A stretch of DNA of 37,201 bases from an uncultured Eubacterium sp. (GTDB lineage: Bacteria > Bacillota > Clostridia > Lachnospirales > Lachnospiraceae). The DNA lies in contig CAMEWO010000021.1 in assembly GCA_945946665.1 (NCBI GenBank), positions 1 through 37,201 of the forward strand, read 5' to 3'. The notes beneath the pieces are model-generated. The model was given only the letters and a program-made list of their open reading frames with translations, was not told the DNA's origin and ran no database searches. Shown here in pieces: positions 24,528 through 32,184 of the stretch; position 1 is the first letter of the stretch; each line of letters starts with the position of its first letter. A program made the position numbers and the translations under genes.

Positions 24528-25070
24528 ATGGGATTATTAGATGGTGTTATGAACGTATTCAAATTAAAAGATGATGATGATTATGATGATGAGTACGATT
24601 ACGATGAATATGATGATGAATACGATGATGAGGAGGATAAAGCCTCTGCAAGAAAGAAGCTTTTCTCTGGAACCAAGAAAACTTCATCGGAAGAAGATGA
24701 TGATTTCGAGGATTCAAAGGTACCTCCAAAGATTTCGTCTGGTTCTGGTAAGAAGGTTGTTCCAATTAAACCAGGTACATCAAGAGGGCTTGAGGTAGTT
24801 GTTATAAGACCGGAGTCCATGGAGGATGCCAGCGATATTACTGATACACTTCTCAATGGAAAGGCAGTTGTACTTAACCTGGAAGGTATTCATGTTGAGA
24901 TAGCCCAGAGAATTATTGATTATTCAGCAGGTTCTTGTTATGCTATGAGAGGTAATCTTCAGAAGATTACAAGTTACATATTCCTTGTTACCCCACCTAA
25001 TGTTGACATTTCAGGGGACATTCCTGAACTGGTGGCTGGAGGTATTGATTTATCTTCATTCAATAAGTAA
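24528..25070 (+). CDS. sepF: cell division protein SepF
   Basis: FtsZ-binding protein that anchors and aligns the Z-ring. The 180 residues start with the amphipathic membrane-binding helix MGLLDGVMNVFKL. An unusually acidic Asp/Glu/Tyr tract (about 14-45) and a Ser/Lys linker come next. The C-terminal SepF domain (about 85-175) has VVVIRPESMEDASDITDTLLNGKAVVLNLEG, AQRIIDYSAGSCYAMRG and YIFLVTP. AGGAG precedes ATG 24528. The gene follows yggS by 15 bases and is followed by a hairpin. Confidence 0.95.
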   Translation: MGLLDGVMNVFKLKDDDDYDDEYDYDEYDDEYDDEEDKASARKKLFSGTKKTSSEEDDDFEDSKVPPKISSGSGKKVVPIKPGTSRGLEVVVIRPESMEDASDITDTLLNGKAVVLNLEGIHVEIAQRIIDYSAGSCYAMRGNLQKITSYIFLVTPPNVDISGDIPELVAGGIDLSSFNK

Positions 25071-25080
25071 TTTTATTTTT

Positions 25081-25108
25081 ACCACCTGTTGCTTTGGTAG
25101 CAGGTGGT
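25081..25108 (+). terminator. hairpin terminator after sepF
   Basis: ACCACCTG (25081-25088) and CAGGTGGT (25101-25108) form a perfect 8-bp stem, 10 bases after the sepF stop. Only a mixed T-rich stretch (TATTTAG) follows, so the terminator may be leaky; a run of T and A precedes the stem. No convincing promoter is visible before aroB, which fits partial read-through. Confidence 0.55.
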
Positions 25109-25139
25109 TATTTAGTAATATGAAAGGATTATATGTATT

Positions 25140-26228
25140 ATGCCAGATTTAATTACAGTACATTTAGATGACAAGCCGATTTATGATATTGTTATTGAGA
25201 AAGATTTTTCAAAATTAGCAGAAAGCTTTAATAAGCTTAATGTTACAGGCAGAAAACTGGCTGTTATTACAGACAGTAATGTGGGACCTTTGTATTCAAA
25301 GCAGGTTGAAGAGGAACTAAAGAAAACTGGAAATGATGTTTATGTGTATGAATTTAAAGCTGGTGAAGAAAATAAGAACCTTGATACAGTATGTGATGTG
25401 TATGAGTTCCTTATTAAGAAAAGATTTGACAGGAAGGATATGCTTGTAGCATTAGGTGGTGGAGTTGTAGGAGACCTGACAGGATTTGCAGCTGCCAGCT
25501 ACTTAAGGGGTGTTGATTTCATACAGATTCCAACGTCTCTTCTTGCTCAGGTTGATTCTAGTATTGGTGGAAAGACTGGCGTTGATTTCAGGTCGTATAA
25601 GAATATGGTTGGTGCTTTTCATCAGCCAAAGCTTGTATACATGAATACTTCTACACTTAAATCTCTCAGTGATAGATTGTTTAATTCTGGATTTGGTGAA
25701 ATATTAAAGCATGGTCTAATTAAGGATTACTCGTATTTTACATGGCTTAAGGATAATGTTGACAGGATTAATACAAGGCAGGATGATGCATTGTGTGAAA
25801 TGATTTCTGTCAGCTGTAATATTAAACGCAGAGTTGTGGAACTTGATCCTACTGAAAAGGGAGACAGGGCATTATTAAACTTTGGACACACTCTTGGACA
25901 CGCCATTGAAAAATTAATGGATTTTTCTCTTTATCATGGAGAATGTGTTGTTCTGGGTATGATTGCAGCTCTTAAGATATGTGTTTCCAAGGGGACAATA
26001 ACAGATGCACAGTTTAATGATATTATAGAAGTATTTAAATCTTATAATTTTCCTTTGTCTGTATCTGGTATTACTATTGACAGGGTTATTGAAGTTTCCA
26101 AGAATGATAAGAAGATGGATGGTGGAAAGATTAAATTCATCCTTCTTTCAGAAATGGGTAATGCATATATTGACCGTGATGTAACAGATAAAGATATGGC
26201 TGACGCTCTGGTTGGAATAATAGAATAG
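25140..26228 (+). CDS. aroB: 3-dehydroquinate synthase (AroB)
   Basis: NAD-dependent conversion of DAHP to 3-dehydroquinate, the second step of the shikimate pathway. The 362 residues match the family, with GEENKN, ALGGGVVGDLTGFAAASYLRG, IPTSLLAQVDSSIGGKTGVD, GEILKHGLIKD, and the metal-ligand segments NFGHTLGHAIE and YHGECVVLGM. The ribosome site AAAGGAT lies about 11 bases before ATG 25140, which is long. It is ideally placed for the out-of-frame ATG at 25133, so a slight translational interference is possible. No other aromatic gene is nearby. Confidence 0.95.
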   Translation: MPDLITVHLDDKPIYDIVIEKDFSKLAESFNKLNVTGRKLAVITDSNVGPLYSKQVEEELKKTGNDVYVYEFKAGEENKNLDTVCDVYEFLIKKRFDRKDMLVALGGGVVGDLTGFAAASYLRGVDFIQIPTSLLAQVDSSIGGKTGVDFRSYKNMVGAFHQPKLVYMNTSTLKSLSDRLFNSGFGEILKHGLIKDYSYFTWLKDNVDRINTRQDDALCEMISVSCNIKRRVVELDPTEKGDRALLNFGHTLGHAIEKLMDFSLYHGECVVLGMIAALKICVSKGTITDAQFNDIIEVFKSYNFPLSVSGITIDRVIEVSKNDKKMDGGKIKFILLSEMGNAYIDRDVTDKDMADALVGIIE

Positions 26229-26243
26229 TTTTGTGGGGATAAT

Positions 26244-26777
26244 ATGATGGATAAATATAATAAAACTAAAATAAAGCCAATAATATTATATGCTGTGTTG
26301 GTTGTTGTTCTTACATTTGTTGACCAGGTTACCAAAATTGCAGCTACTGGATTAAAGGGGAAAACAGGGGTACCTGTTGTTGAAGGTGTATTTGAGTTAT
26401 TTTATCTTGAGAATACAGGAACTGCCTGGGGAATGTTTGCTGGAGCAAGATATATTTTCCTGATTATTACATGTATTGTAATTGCTATTATTACATATAT
26501 TGTTGTAAAGATTCCTTTTAATAAAAAATATGTTCCATTATATATTTCAATGGTATTGCTTGCAGCAGGAGGTCTGGGCAATTTTGTTGACAGACTGTTT
26601 CTTGGATATGTAAGAGATTTTCTATATTTTAAATTGATTGATTTTCCTGTTTTTAATGTGGCAGATTCTTATGTAACGATAGGATTAGTAATCCTTATTA
26701 TTCTTATTATGTTTGTATATAATGAAAAGGATTTTGGATTTCTGCCATTTGTAAAGGATAAGAGCAATGAGCAGTAA
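26244..26777 (+). CDS. lspA: lipoprotein signal peptidase (LspA)
   Basis: Membrane aspartic protease that removes the signal peptide of prolipoproteins after lipidation. The 177 residues have four hydrophobic segments (about 12-30, 68-88, 96-115 and 137-160). Family motifs: DQVTKIA near the N-terminus, LENTGTAWGMF, and the two catalytic Asp regions GGLGNFVDRLFLGYVRDFL and FNVADSYVTIG. ATG 26244 and 26247 are adjacent; either could be used. It overlaps the following pseudouridine synthase gene by 11 bases, the common lspA-rluD arrangement. Confidence 0.95.
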   Translation: MMDKYNKTKIKPIILYAVLVVVLTFVDQVTKIAATGLKGKTGVPVVEGVFELFYLENTGTAWGMFAGARYIFLIITCIVIAIITYIVVKIPFNKKYVPLYISMVLLAAGGLGNFVDRLFLGYVRDFLYFKLIDFPVFNVADSYVTIGLVILIILIMFVYNEKDFGFLPFVKDKSNEQ

Positions 26778-27696
26778 GATTATTATAAAAAATGTTGAGC
26801 CTGAATATAATGGTCAGCGTATTGATAAGTTTCTTTCTGAGACACTGCCGGAATACTCCCGTTCTTTTATACAGAAAGTTGTAAAAGATGGTGGCGTTTT
26901 AGTAGATGAAAAATGTGTCAAGAGTAATTACAAGCTGTCAGCAGGACAGATTTTAAAACTTAATGTTCCAGAGCTTGTTGAGCCTGATATTGTTCCAGAA
27001 GATATTCCTCTGGATATTCTGTATGAAGATGATGATATCATAGTAGTTAATAAACCTAAGGGAATGGTTGTTCATCCCGCTGCAGGCCATTATACAGGAA
27101 CTCTTGTGAATGCGTTAATGTACCATTGCCGTGATAACCTTTCTGGAATTAATGGGGTTACAAGACCAGGTATAGTGCACAGAATTGATATGAATACAAC
27201 GGGGGTGCTTGTTGCCTGTAAGAATGATGCTGCACATGTATTTTTATCAGAACAGCTTGCAGTTCATTCGATAACAAGGAAGTATAATGCAATAGTTCAT
27301 AACAGTTTTAAAGAGAATTCTGGGACTGTAGATGCACCAATAGGAAGACATCACATTGACAGAAAAAAGATGGCTATTGATTATAAAAATGGAAGAAATG
27401 CTGTAACGCATTACTCTGTCATCAGTAATTATGGAAAATATGCGTATATTGAATGCCAGCTTGAAACAGGAAGAACTCATCAGATAAGGGTTCATATGTC
27501 AAGTATTGGACATCCGCTATTAGGTGATGATGTATATGGTTCAGGAAAATCTCCATACAGACTGGAAGGGCAGACGCTTCATGCCAGAGTTTTGGGATTT
27601 GTGCACCCATCTACGGGAAAATATATGGAATTCGAAGCGCCACTTCCTGATTATTTTAAAGAAATAATTGTTGACTTGGAAAATAAATGCAAATAA
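26767..27696 (+). CDS. RluD-type pseudouridine synthase (RluA family)
   Basis: Isomerises uridine to pseudouridine in RNA. The 309 residues comprise an N-terminal S4 RNA-binding domain (about 13-75; GQRIDKFLSETLPEYSRSFIQK) and the RluA catalytic domain. The latter has VVNKPKGMVVHPAAGH, the active-site HRIDMNTTG with Asp141, and ETGRTHQIRVHMSSIGHPLLGD. The S4 domain and position after lspA match Bacillus YlyB and E. coli RluD; the exact target site cannot be told from sequence. It starts within lspA. Confidence 0.93.
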   Translation: MSSKIIIKNVEPEYNGQRIDKFLSETLPEYSRSFIQKVVKDGGVLVDEKCVKSNYKLSAGQILKLNVPELVEPDIVPEDIPLDILYEDDDIIVVNKPKGMVVHPAAGHYTGTLVNALMYHCRDNLSGINGVTRPGIVHRIDMNTTGVLVACKNDAAHVFLSEQLAVHSITRKYNAIVHNSFKENSGTVDAPIGRHHIDRKKMAIDYKNGRNAVTHYSVISNYGKYAYIECQLETGRTHQIRVHMSSIGHPLLGDDVYGSGKSPYRLEGQTLHARVLGFVHPSTGKYMEFEAPLPDYFKEIIVDLENKCK

Positions 27697-27736
27697 TATA
27701 TATATCAGCATGTTATTTTTGTCTGGAGGCATATAT

Positions 27737-28285
27737 ATGAGGAGAAGAGAGTTTATTGATTTGATACTAGACAGTATTTCTGATAAGTTTGACATATATC
27801 ACAATTACTGGTTTGATAATACCAAGTTTGTAATATATGCGTATAGTTATAACCAGAATAATAGATTCTCATCTTCTACAGAATCTTCTAAGCTCTGGGA
27901 AGCAAATTCATATGAACATCTTTTTTTTATAAACTCCGATAATCTTGATATGGATAAGCTTAACGAATTAAAGAGTTTTGCAATCAATAAAATTGAACCT
28001 CATTTCGTAAGAGGAGATGGAAAAACTCCTGTTAAGCATCATTTATATTCTCATATTTCATTTATTGTTATTACGAGAAATAAACCTTCCCAGGAAGTGT
28101 GTGATGCCATTAAGAATATAACATGGACAAAGAATTATGCTTTTTCAACTAAGGGGTACTGTGACCTTAGAATGGTCTGTGTAACACCAAGAGAGTACAA
28201 TGTTGTTTCTAACGAAAATGGAGATGAAATAAAAGATTTCTTAAGGGATATACTTCTTCATGTGGACCACTATGAGGATGATTAA
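27737..28285 (+). CDS. protein of unknown function
   Basis: A 182-residue protein I do not recognise. GGAGG at 27725-27729 sits seven bases before ATG 27737, which decides the start although the frame is open further upstream. No signal peptide or membrane segment is visible. The N-terminal basic helix (MRRREFIDLILDSI) is followed by an alternating strand/helix pattern. Notable clusters are KFVIYAYSYNQ, YEHLFFINSDNLD, HHLYSHISFIVITRN and YCDLRMVCVTP, suggesting an alpha/beta cytoplasmic protein. Base composition matches the neighbours. It follows the pseudouridine synthase by 40 bases and is probably the last gene of that transcript. Confidence 0.75.
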   Translation: MRRREFIDLILDSISDKFDIYHNYWFDNTKFVIYAYSYNQNNRFSSSTESSKLWEANSYEHLFFINSDNLDMDKLNELKSFAINKIEPHFVRGDGKTPVKHHLYSHISFIVITRNKPSQEVCDAIKNITWTKNYAFSTKGYCDLRMVCVTPREYNVVSNENGDEIKDFLRDILLHVDHYEDD

Positions 28286-28288
28286 TAC

Positions 28289-28317
28289 TGGATTTTAATA
28301 TGTTTTTATGTTATAAT
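28289..28317 (+). promoter_or_regulatory. extended -10 promoter for the kinase-like gene
   Basis: TATAAT (28312-28317) is preceded by TG at 28309-28310, forming TGnTATAAT. The -35 position at 17-base spacing (TGGATT, 28289-28294) is poor. It lies in the 78-base gap between the unknown gene and the cytidylate-kinase-like gene and would start a transcript about 40 bases before ATG 28364. Confidence 0.6.
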
Positions 28318-28363
28318 ATTCACATAGTGAGGGTATATATTTTACATATGGAGGTGTTATACC

Positions 28364-28999
28364 ATGTACGACAATACAGTGATTACAATCGGAAGAGAAT
28401 TCGGAAGCGGTGGACATGAAATTGGTATGAAACTTGCTGAAAAACTTGGGATAAAGTGCTATGACAAGGAACTTTTACAGCTTGCTGCTAAAAACAGTGG
28501 ATTATGTGAAGAGTTATTTGCGTCACAGGATGAGAAGCCAACTAACAGTTTTCTTTATTCACTTGTTATGGACACATATTCATTAGGTTATTCTAATTCT
28601 TATGTTGATATGCCTATTAATCATAAGGTATTTCTGGCACAGTTTGACACTATTAAAAAGCTGGCTGAGAATGAGTCTTGTGTTATTGTTGGCAGATGTG
28701 CCGATTATGCTCTTGAGGATGATCCTAATTGTGTCAGTGTTTTCATTAAGGCACCAATGAAGGATAGAGTAGAAAGAATCAAAAAGCTTTATAATATTAC
28801 TGATTCTAAAGCTTCAGATTTAATACAGAAAACAGATAAGAAGAGAGCAAGCTATTATAATTATTATTCAAGCAAGAAATGGGGAGAAGCAAAGAGCTAT
28901 GATCTTTGCCTTGATTCAGGTGACCTTGGAATTGAGGGAGCTATTTCTCTTATCTGTGAATATATTAAGATTAAAGAAGAACATTTGAAATCTAAGTAA
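28364..28999 (+). CDS. cytidylate-kinase-like P-loop protein
   Basis: A 211-residue protein of the cytidylate-kinase-like family (often annotated AAA family or Cytidylate_kin2). It has the P-loop variant ITIGREFGSGGHEIGMKLAEKLG (about 8-30), YDKELLQLAA, CVIVGRCADYAL, VFIKAPMKDRVERI and the lid-like segment KKRASYYNYYSSKKWG, followed by YDLCLDSG. The real substrate of this family is uncertain; it is distinct from housekeeping Cmk. GGAGG precedes ATG 28364, and an extended -10 promoter lies upstream. Confidence 0.85.
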   Translation: MYDNTVITIGREFGSGGHEIGMKLAEKLGIKCYDKELLQLAAKNSGLCEELFASQDEKPTNSFLYSLVMDTYSLGYSNSYVDMPINHKVFLAQFDTIKKLAENESCVIVGRCADYALEDDPNCVSVFIKAPMKDRVERIKKLYNITDSKASDLIQKTDKKRASYYNYYSSKKWGEAKSYDLCLDSGDLGIEGAISLICEYIKIKEEHLKSK

Positions 29000-29016
29000 A
29001 TATATATATTATTGTT

Positions 29017-29730
29017 ATGGGTATTGAGTATAGAAAAACTAAAAGAATCGATATTAAAAAATGGCTTTTGGGCGGTAATTCAAAGATTTATCTGATAATT
29101 CTTATTGTTTTTCTGGTTGTTGCAGTTTTTGCTTTTAATGCACTTAGAGATGTAGACAGCAGCAAATCAGGAGAGGAGCAGTCATTCTTTTCTGTTGATG
29201 GAGAAACTACGGAATCTCCATCGAAGGGTGATGAGGATAATAATAAGTTTATTGAAGATAGTCAGAGTTATAAAATCCGAATTAATAAGTCAACCCACGT
29301 ATTATCAGTTTTTAAGATGTTAAGAGATGGTATGTATTATCCTGCTTATACTTTTCATTGTGCTGTTAATTCTAATGTGGAGACAGGTGAGACTGTTATT
29401 CAGGGGAAACAGACCTGGATATTGAATAATGATTATTCCTATGGTCATTATGCGTCTCTTTTAGGTAATGGTGCATATATTCATTCTGCACCATATTGGA
29501 GCCAGAATAAGACCAGCCTGAGTGTGACATCATATAATAATATTGGTCAGACTGTTTCAGTTGGTTCAATATATCTTAAAGCTGCAGATGCAAAGTGGAT
29601 ATATGAAAATTGTGGCATTAACATTCCAGTAGAGATATATGAAGCCCCAGAGGAAGAGCCTGTTATTCAGTTGGAAGACTTTTCTAAGCTGCCTGGCAGT
29701 GCATATTATGACCCAAGCGATAAAGAATAG
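29017..29730 (+). CDS. membrane-anchored YkuD-domain protein with degenerate active site
   Basis: The 237 residues have a basic cytoplasmic N-terminus, one membrane segment (about 24-43), an acidic Ser-rich linker (about 45-85), and a domain with the YkuD/L,D-transpeptidase pattern. That domain has YKIRINKSTHVLSVF, a GKQTW strand, and GNGAYIHSAPY with the conserved His156. The canonical SHGC(V/I)R signature reads SVGSIY at 181-186. The nucleophile Cys is Ser184, the preceding His is Val182, and the Arg is Tyr186. Cross-linking activity is therefore unlikely; a structural or peptidoglycan-binding role is possible. No Shine-Dalgarno is visible before ATG 29017. A strong terminator follows. Confidence 0.8.
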   Translation: MGIEYRKTKRIDIKKWLLGGNSKIYLIILIVFLVVAVFAFNALRDVDSSKSGEEQSFFSVDGETTESPSKGDEDNNKFIEDSQSYKIRINKSTHVLSVFKMLRDGMYYPAYTFHCAVNSNVETGETVIQGKQTWILNNDYSYGHYASLLGNGAYIHSAPYWSQNKTSLSVTSYNNIGQTVSVGSIYLKAADAKWIYENCGINIPVEIYEAPEEEPVIQLEDFSKLPGSAYYDPSDKE

Positions 29731-29750
29731 TTAATTTGATAGTCAATATT

Positions 29751-29786
29751 AAACTCCGCCTCAACTTTAGTTGGGGTGGAGTTTTT
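29751..29786. terminator. strong bidirectional hairpin terminator
   Basis: A 15-bp stem (29751-29765 with 29770-29784, two G-U pairs, 4-base loop) begins and ends in runs of A and T, so it can terminate both the rightward YkuD-protein transcript and the leftward recombinase transcript. The two genes converge here. This marks the end of the long plus-strand gene run. Confidence 0.85.
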
Positions 29787-29808
29787 AGCAGGTGAATTAT
29801 TAATCATA

Positions 29809-30867
29809 TTAATCTTTTCTAAGGTGAACAGCATTACGGGCTTTACGCTTGTTCTCGTCAACAAGTTCTGCATAGTGTTTCCTTGTTGTATTAACGTCTT
29901 TGTGTCCCAAAACATCAGCAACAAGATAGATATCCTTTGTTTCCTGATAAAGATTAGTACCATATGTACTTCTCAGCTTATGAGGAGTGATATGTTTTAC
30001 AGTTGTAACTGTCTGAGAGTATTTCTTTACCAGAAGTTCTACAGACCTTACACAGAGACGTTTATTTTTTGATGATATAAATAATGCATTCTCGTGACCT
30101 GGCTCCGGATTAAGGGTTTTACGCTCTTGTAGATAATTAAATAGTGCTTCATGAACTTCATCACCAAAATACACAAAGCTTTCTGTTCCACCTTTTCTTA
30201 CAACCTTAATTCTGTCATTATCAAAATCTACATCATTAATATCAAGACCTACACATTCAGATACACGGATTCCAGTTCCAAGCATTAATGTTAGTAGTGC
30301 TAAATCCCTGTTCTTAAGCTTTTCATGCCTTTTAAGCTGGTTAAGAGATAATTTGTTGCCGGATTCCACATTATCAAGGAATTCGGATACTTCGTTAACA
30401 TCAAGCCTGGTGATAGCCTGTTCATGAATCTTAGGCATATCTACAAGCTGTGTTGGATTAGATGTAATAAGCTGATATCTGAAGAAAAAATTATACATTC
30501 CACGGAGAGAGCAGAGCTTACGTTTGGCAGCTTTCTCAGAGTTAGTTACAACAGAACCATCTCTGGAATATGCTTTAACATACCTCATATAATTGTTTAT
30601 ATCCTGTCCGGAAAGTTTCTCTAAATCTTTAATATTAAATTCCTTAATGGATTCATAATTAAAAAGATTAGAATTAAAGCACAAATATTCAAAGAATCCT
30701 TTAATATCCATTGCATAAGCAACTTTAGTCCTTGGCTGTTTAGTATATTCAAGACTGTCAAAATACTGCATGCAAAAATCAGGTAGTTCATGCAAAAGTG
30801 AAGTAAGCTGTTGTGAATATTTAATATTTTGTTGTTGTGTATATGTCTTAGATGAAGTATCTGCCAT
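29809..30867 (-). CDS. XerS-sized tyrosine recombinase
   Basis: Site-specific recombinase of 352 residues. The N-terminal core-binding SAM-like domain (about 25-135) is followed by the catalytic domain (about 150-345). The full set of active residues is visible: Arg201 in TGIRVSE, Lys225 in VRKGG, His296 and Arg299 in HKLRS, His322 in LGHKD and nucleophile Tyr332 in RKHY. It is longer than XerC/XerD (about 300) and close in size to the single-recombinase XerS of streptococci. ATG 30867 follows AGAGGT; the frame stays open to 30960 but that extension runs into the palindrome upstream. A near-perfect palindrome with a 6-bp centre lies 87 bases upstream, a plausible recombination site. No phage or transposon genes accompany it. 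Confidence 0.88.
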   Translation of the reverse strand: MADTSSKTYTQQQNIKYSQQLTSLLHELPDFCMQYFDSLEYTKQPRTKVAYAMDIKGFFEYLCFNSNLFNYESIKEFNIKDLEKLSGQDINNYMRYVKAYSRDGSVVTNSEKAAKRKLCSLRGMYNFFFRYQLITSNPTQLVDMPKIHEQAITRLDVNEVSEFLDNVESGNKLSLNQLKRHEKLKNRDLALLTLMLGTGIRVSECVGLDINDVDFDNDRIKVVRKGGTESFVYFGDEVHEALFNYLQERKTLNPEPGHENALFISSKNKRLCVRSVELLVKKYSQTVTTVKHITPHKLRSTYGTNLYQETKDIYLVADVLGHKDVNTTRKHYAELVDENKRKARNAVHLRKD

Positions 30868-30954
30868 AAAACTACCTCTGAATATGAAAATAATTGTCCT
30901 ATGAGATGAATTCTTTAGAAGCAAAGCAACTACGGAAGGGGGATTAGTATATAA

Positions 30955-30996
30955 ATACATAACTTCGCTAAAGTCCAGTTTAACGAAGTTATGTAT
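30955..30996. repeat. 42-bp palindrome with asymmetric centre; candidate lox/dif-like recombination site
   Basis: Two 18-base arms (30955-30972 and 30979-30996) match as inverted repeats at 17 of 18 positions around a non-palindromic 6-base centre, GTCCAG (30973-30978). The geometry suits a tyrosine recombinase: two binding arms and a 6 to 8 bp crossover region whose asymmetry sets direction. Each arm contains ATAACTTCG, identical to the outer nine bases of the phage P1 loxP arms. Centred as a 34-mer (30959-30992), the arms match loxP at 10 and 11 of 13 positions. It lies between the helicase stop and the recombinase start. As RNA it could form a hairpin, but it is AT-rich and lacks a T-run. 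Confidence 0.65.
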
Positions 30997-31015
30997 ATAG
31001 ATTTACAACAGTGTA

Positions 31016-32158
31016 TTACTTTGAAACCAATTTCCCATTATATAGTCTTTTTTGAATCATATTAATGTTAAACTGTTTCTGTAGCTTTTTTATCTTAAAT
31101 AGTTCGTTCTCTGTTATGATTGATATACATAAACCTGGCTTGTTATTACGTCCACAACGACCAGCTCTGTGCTGATAATCTGTATTATCTTCAGGAAGGT
31201 TAAGATTAATTACAGCTTCTATATTATCGAACTGAAGACCTCTTGCAGATACATCTGTTGAAAGCAGATAATTTATCTTTCCATTAGCAAAGTCATCAAT
31301 AGCTTTTTTCTTTTCATTCTTATCTTTATTTCCTGATACAGATGCAACCTTATAATGATGATATTCAAGCTTTTGAAAGGTTTCATCCAGGTCATATTTT
31401 GTATTAATAAATATAATTGATTTCTTGCTGTTAATTGCCTTAACAACTTTTCTTAATGTTTCAATACGTTCTCTGCGGTCTGTTATTATATAAATATGCT
31501 TAATTGTCTTTGGAATCAGATTGTTTTCCTTCTGGCACAGATTATATATTACAGGTTTGTATGTGAAATCATTTGCCTGCTTGATTGTTTTGTTGGAAAT
31601 TGATGCTGAGAACAACAAAACCTGTGTTCTTTTCATACATGATCTTCTGATTGATAAAACATTATCAAAGTTTGATTTATCAAAAAGCTTGTCTGCTTCA
31701 TCAAGAACAATGGTTTTTACGTCGTGTACATGTAGTTTCTTGTTATCAATAAGCTGTTTTACTCTTCCAGGTGTTCCAATAACATAAACCGGTTTCTTTT
31801 TAAGCTGTTCAGTCTGCCTTGTGATGTTACCATCACCTATTAGTACGCAGGATTTATCGTGAATCAAATCATTGCCATATATATTCTGAATAAGCTTATT
31901 GATTTGCATACACAGCTCCTGTGATGATGTTATGATTAATACCTGGACTGTTTTTAAGGTAATATCAGTTGAGGAAATCAAAGGAAGAAGGTATGCCAGA
32001 GTCTTTCCTGTTCCGGTGGGTGAGGATAATATAAGGTCTCTTCCTTCTTTAATTGTATTAAATGATTTTACCTGTACTTCATTAGGGTCTTTAATGTTAT
32101 ATACATTATATAAATTATCAATAATCTGTTGTGGTAATGAATAATCATAAAATGACAT
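31016..32158 (-). CDS. DEAD-box RNA helicase
   Basis: ATP-dependent RNA helicase of 380 residues, about the minimal two-RecA-domain core without a C-terminal extension. Motifs in order: Q-motif Gln29, Walker A SPTGTGKT (46-53), TPGR (about 128-131), DEAD (152-155), SAS (183-185, in place of the usual SAT), RGLQFD and HRAGRCGR near 320-345. Its closest role classes are ribosome assembly or mRNA turnover; substrate unknown. GAGGT eight bases before the ATG (complement of 32156-32158) is the ribosome site. A promoter and a 5' UTR hairpin are visible upstream. Transcription may continue into the recombinase gene. Confidence 0.92.
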   Translation of the reverse strand: MSFYDYSLPQQIIDNLYNVYNIKDPNEVQVKSFNTIKEGRDLILSSPTGTGKTLAYLLPLISSTDITLKTVQVLIITSSQELCMQINKLIQNIYGNDLIHDKSCVLIGDGNITRQTEQLKKKPVYVIGTPGRVKQLIDNKKLHVHDVKTIVLDEADKLFDKSNFDNVLSIRRSCMKRTQVLLFSASISNKTIKQANDFTYKPVIYNLCQKENNLIPKTIKHIYIITDRRERIETLRKVVKAINSKKSIIFINTKYDLDETFQKLEYHHYKVASVSGNKDKNEKKKAIDDFANGKINYLLSTDVSARGLQFDNIEAVINLNLPEDNTDYQHRAGRCGRNNKPGLCISIITENELFKIKKLQKQFNINMIQKRLYNGKLVSK

Positions 32159-32184
32159 ATTAAGATACCTCGTTTAATTATAAC

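Noticed and set aside
24567-24660. GAT-type repeats taken as a microsatellite or CRISPR-like array
   Set aside because: They lie in frame within sepF and encode the acidic linker; there are no spacers.
29776-30072. Plus-strand open frame antisense to the recombinase
   Set aside because: It begins in the terminator and runs opposite to a clearly conserved recombinase C-terminus, with no ribosome site.
30955-30996. Palindrome read as a Rho-independent terminator of the helicase gene
   Set aside because: The stem is AT-rich and neither side is followed by a proper T-run. The unusually long near-perfect symmetry and the asymmetric centre fit a recombinase site better, although an RNA role is not excluded.
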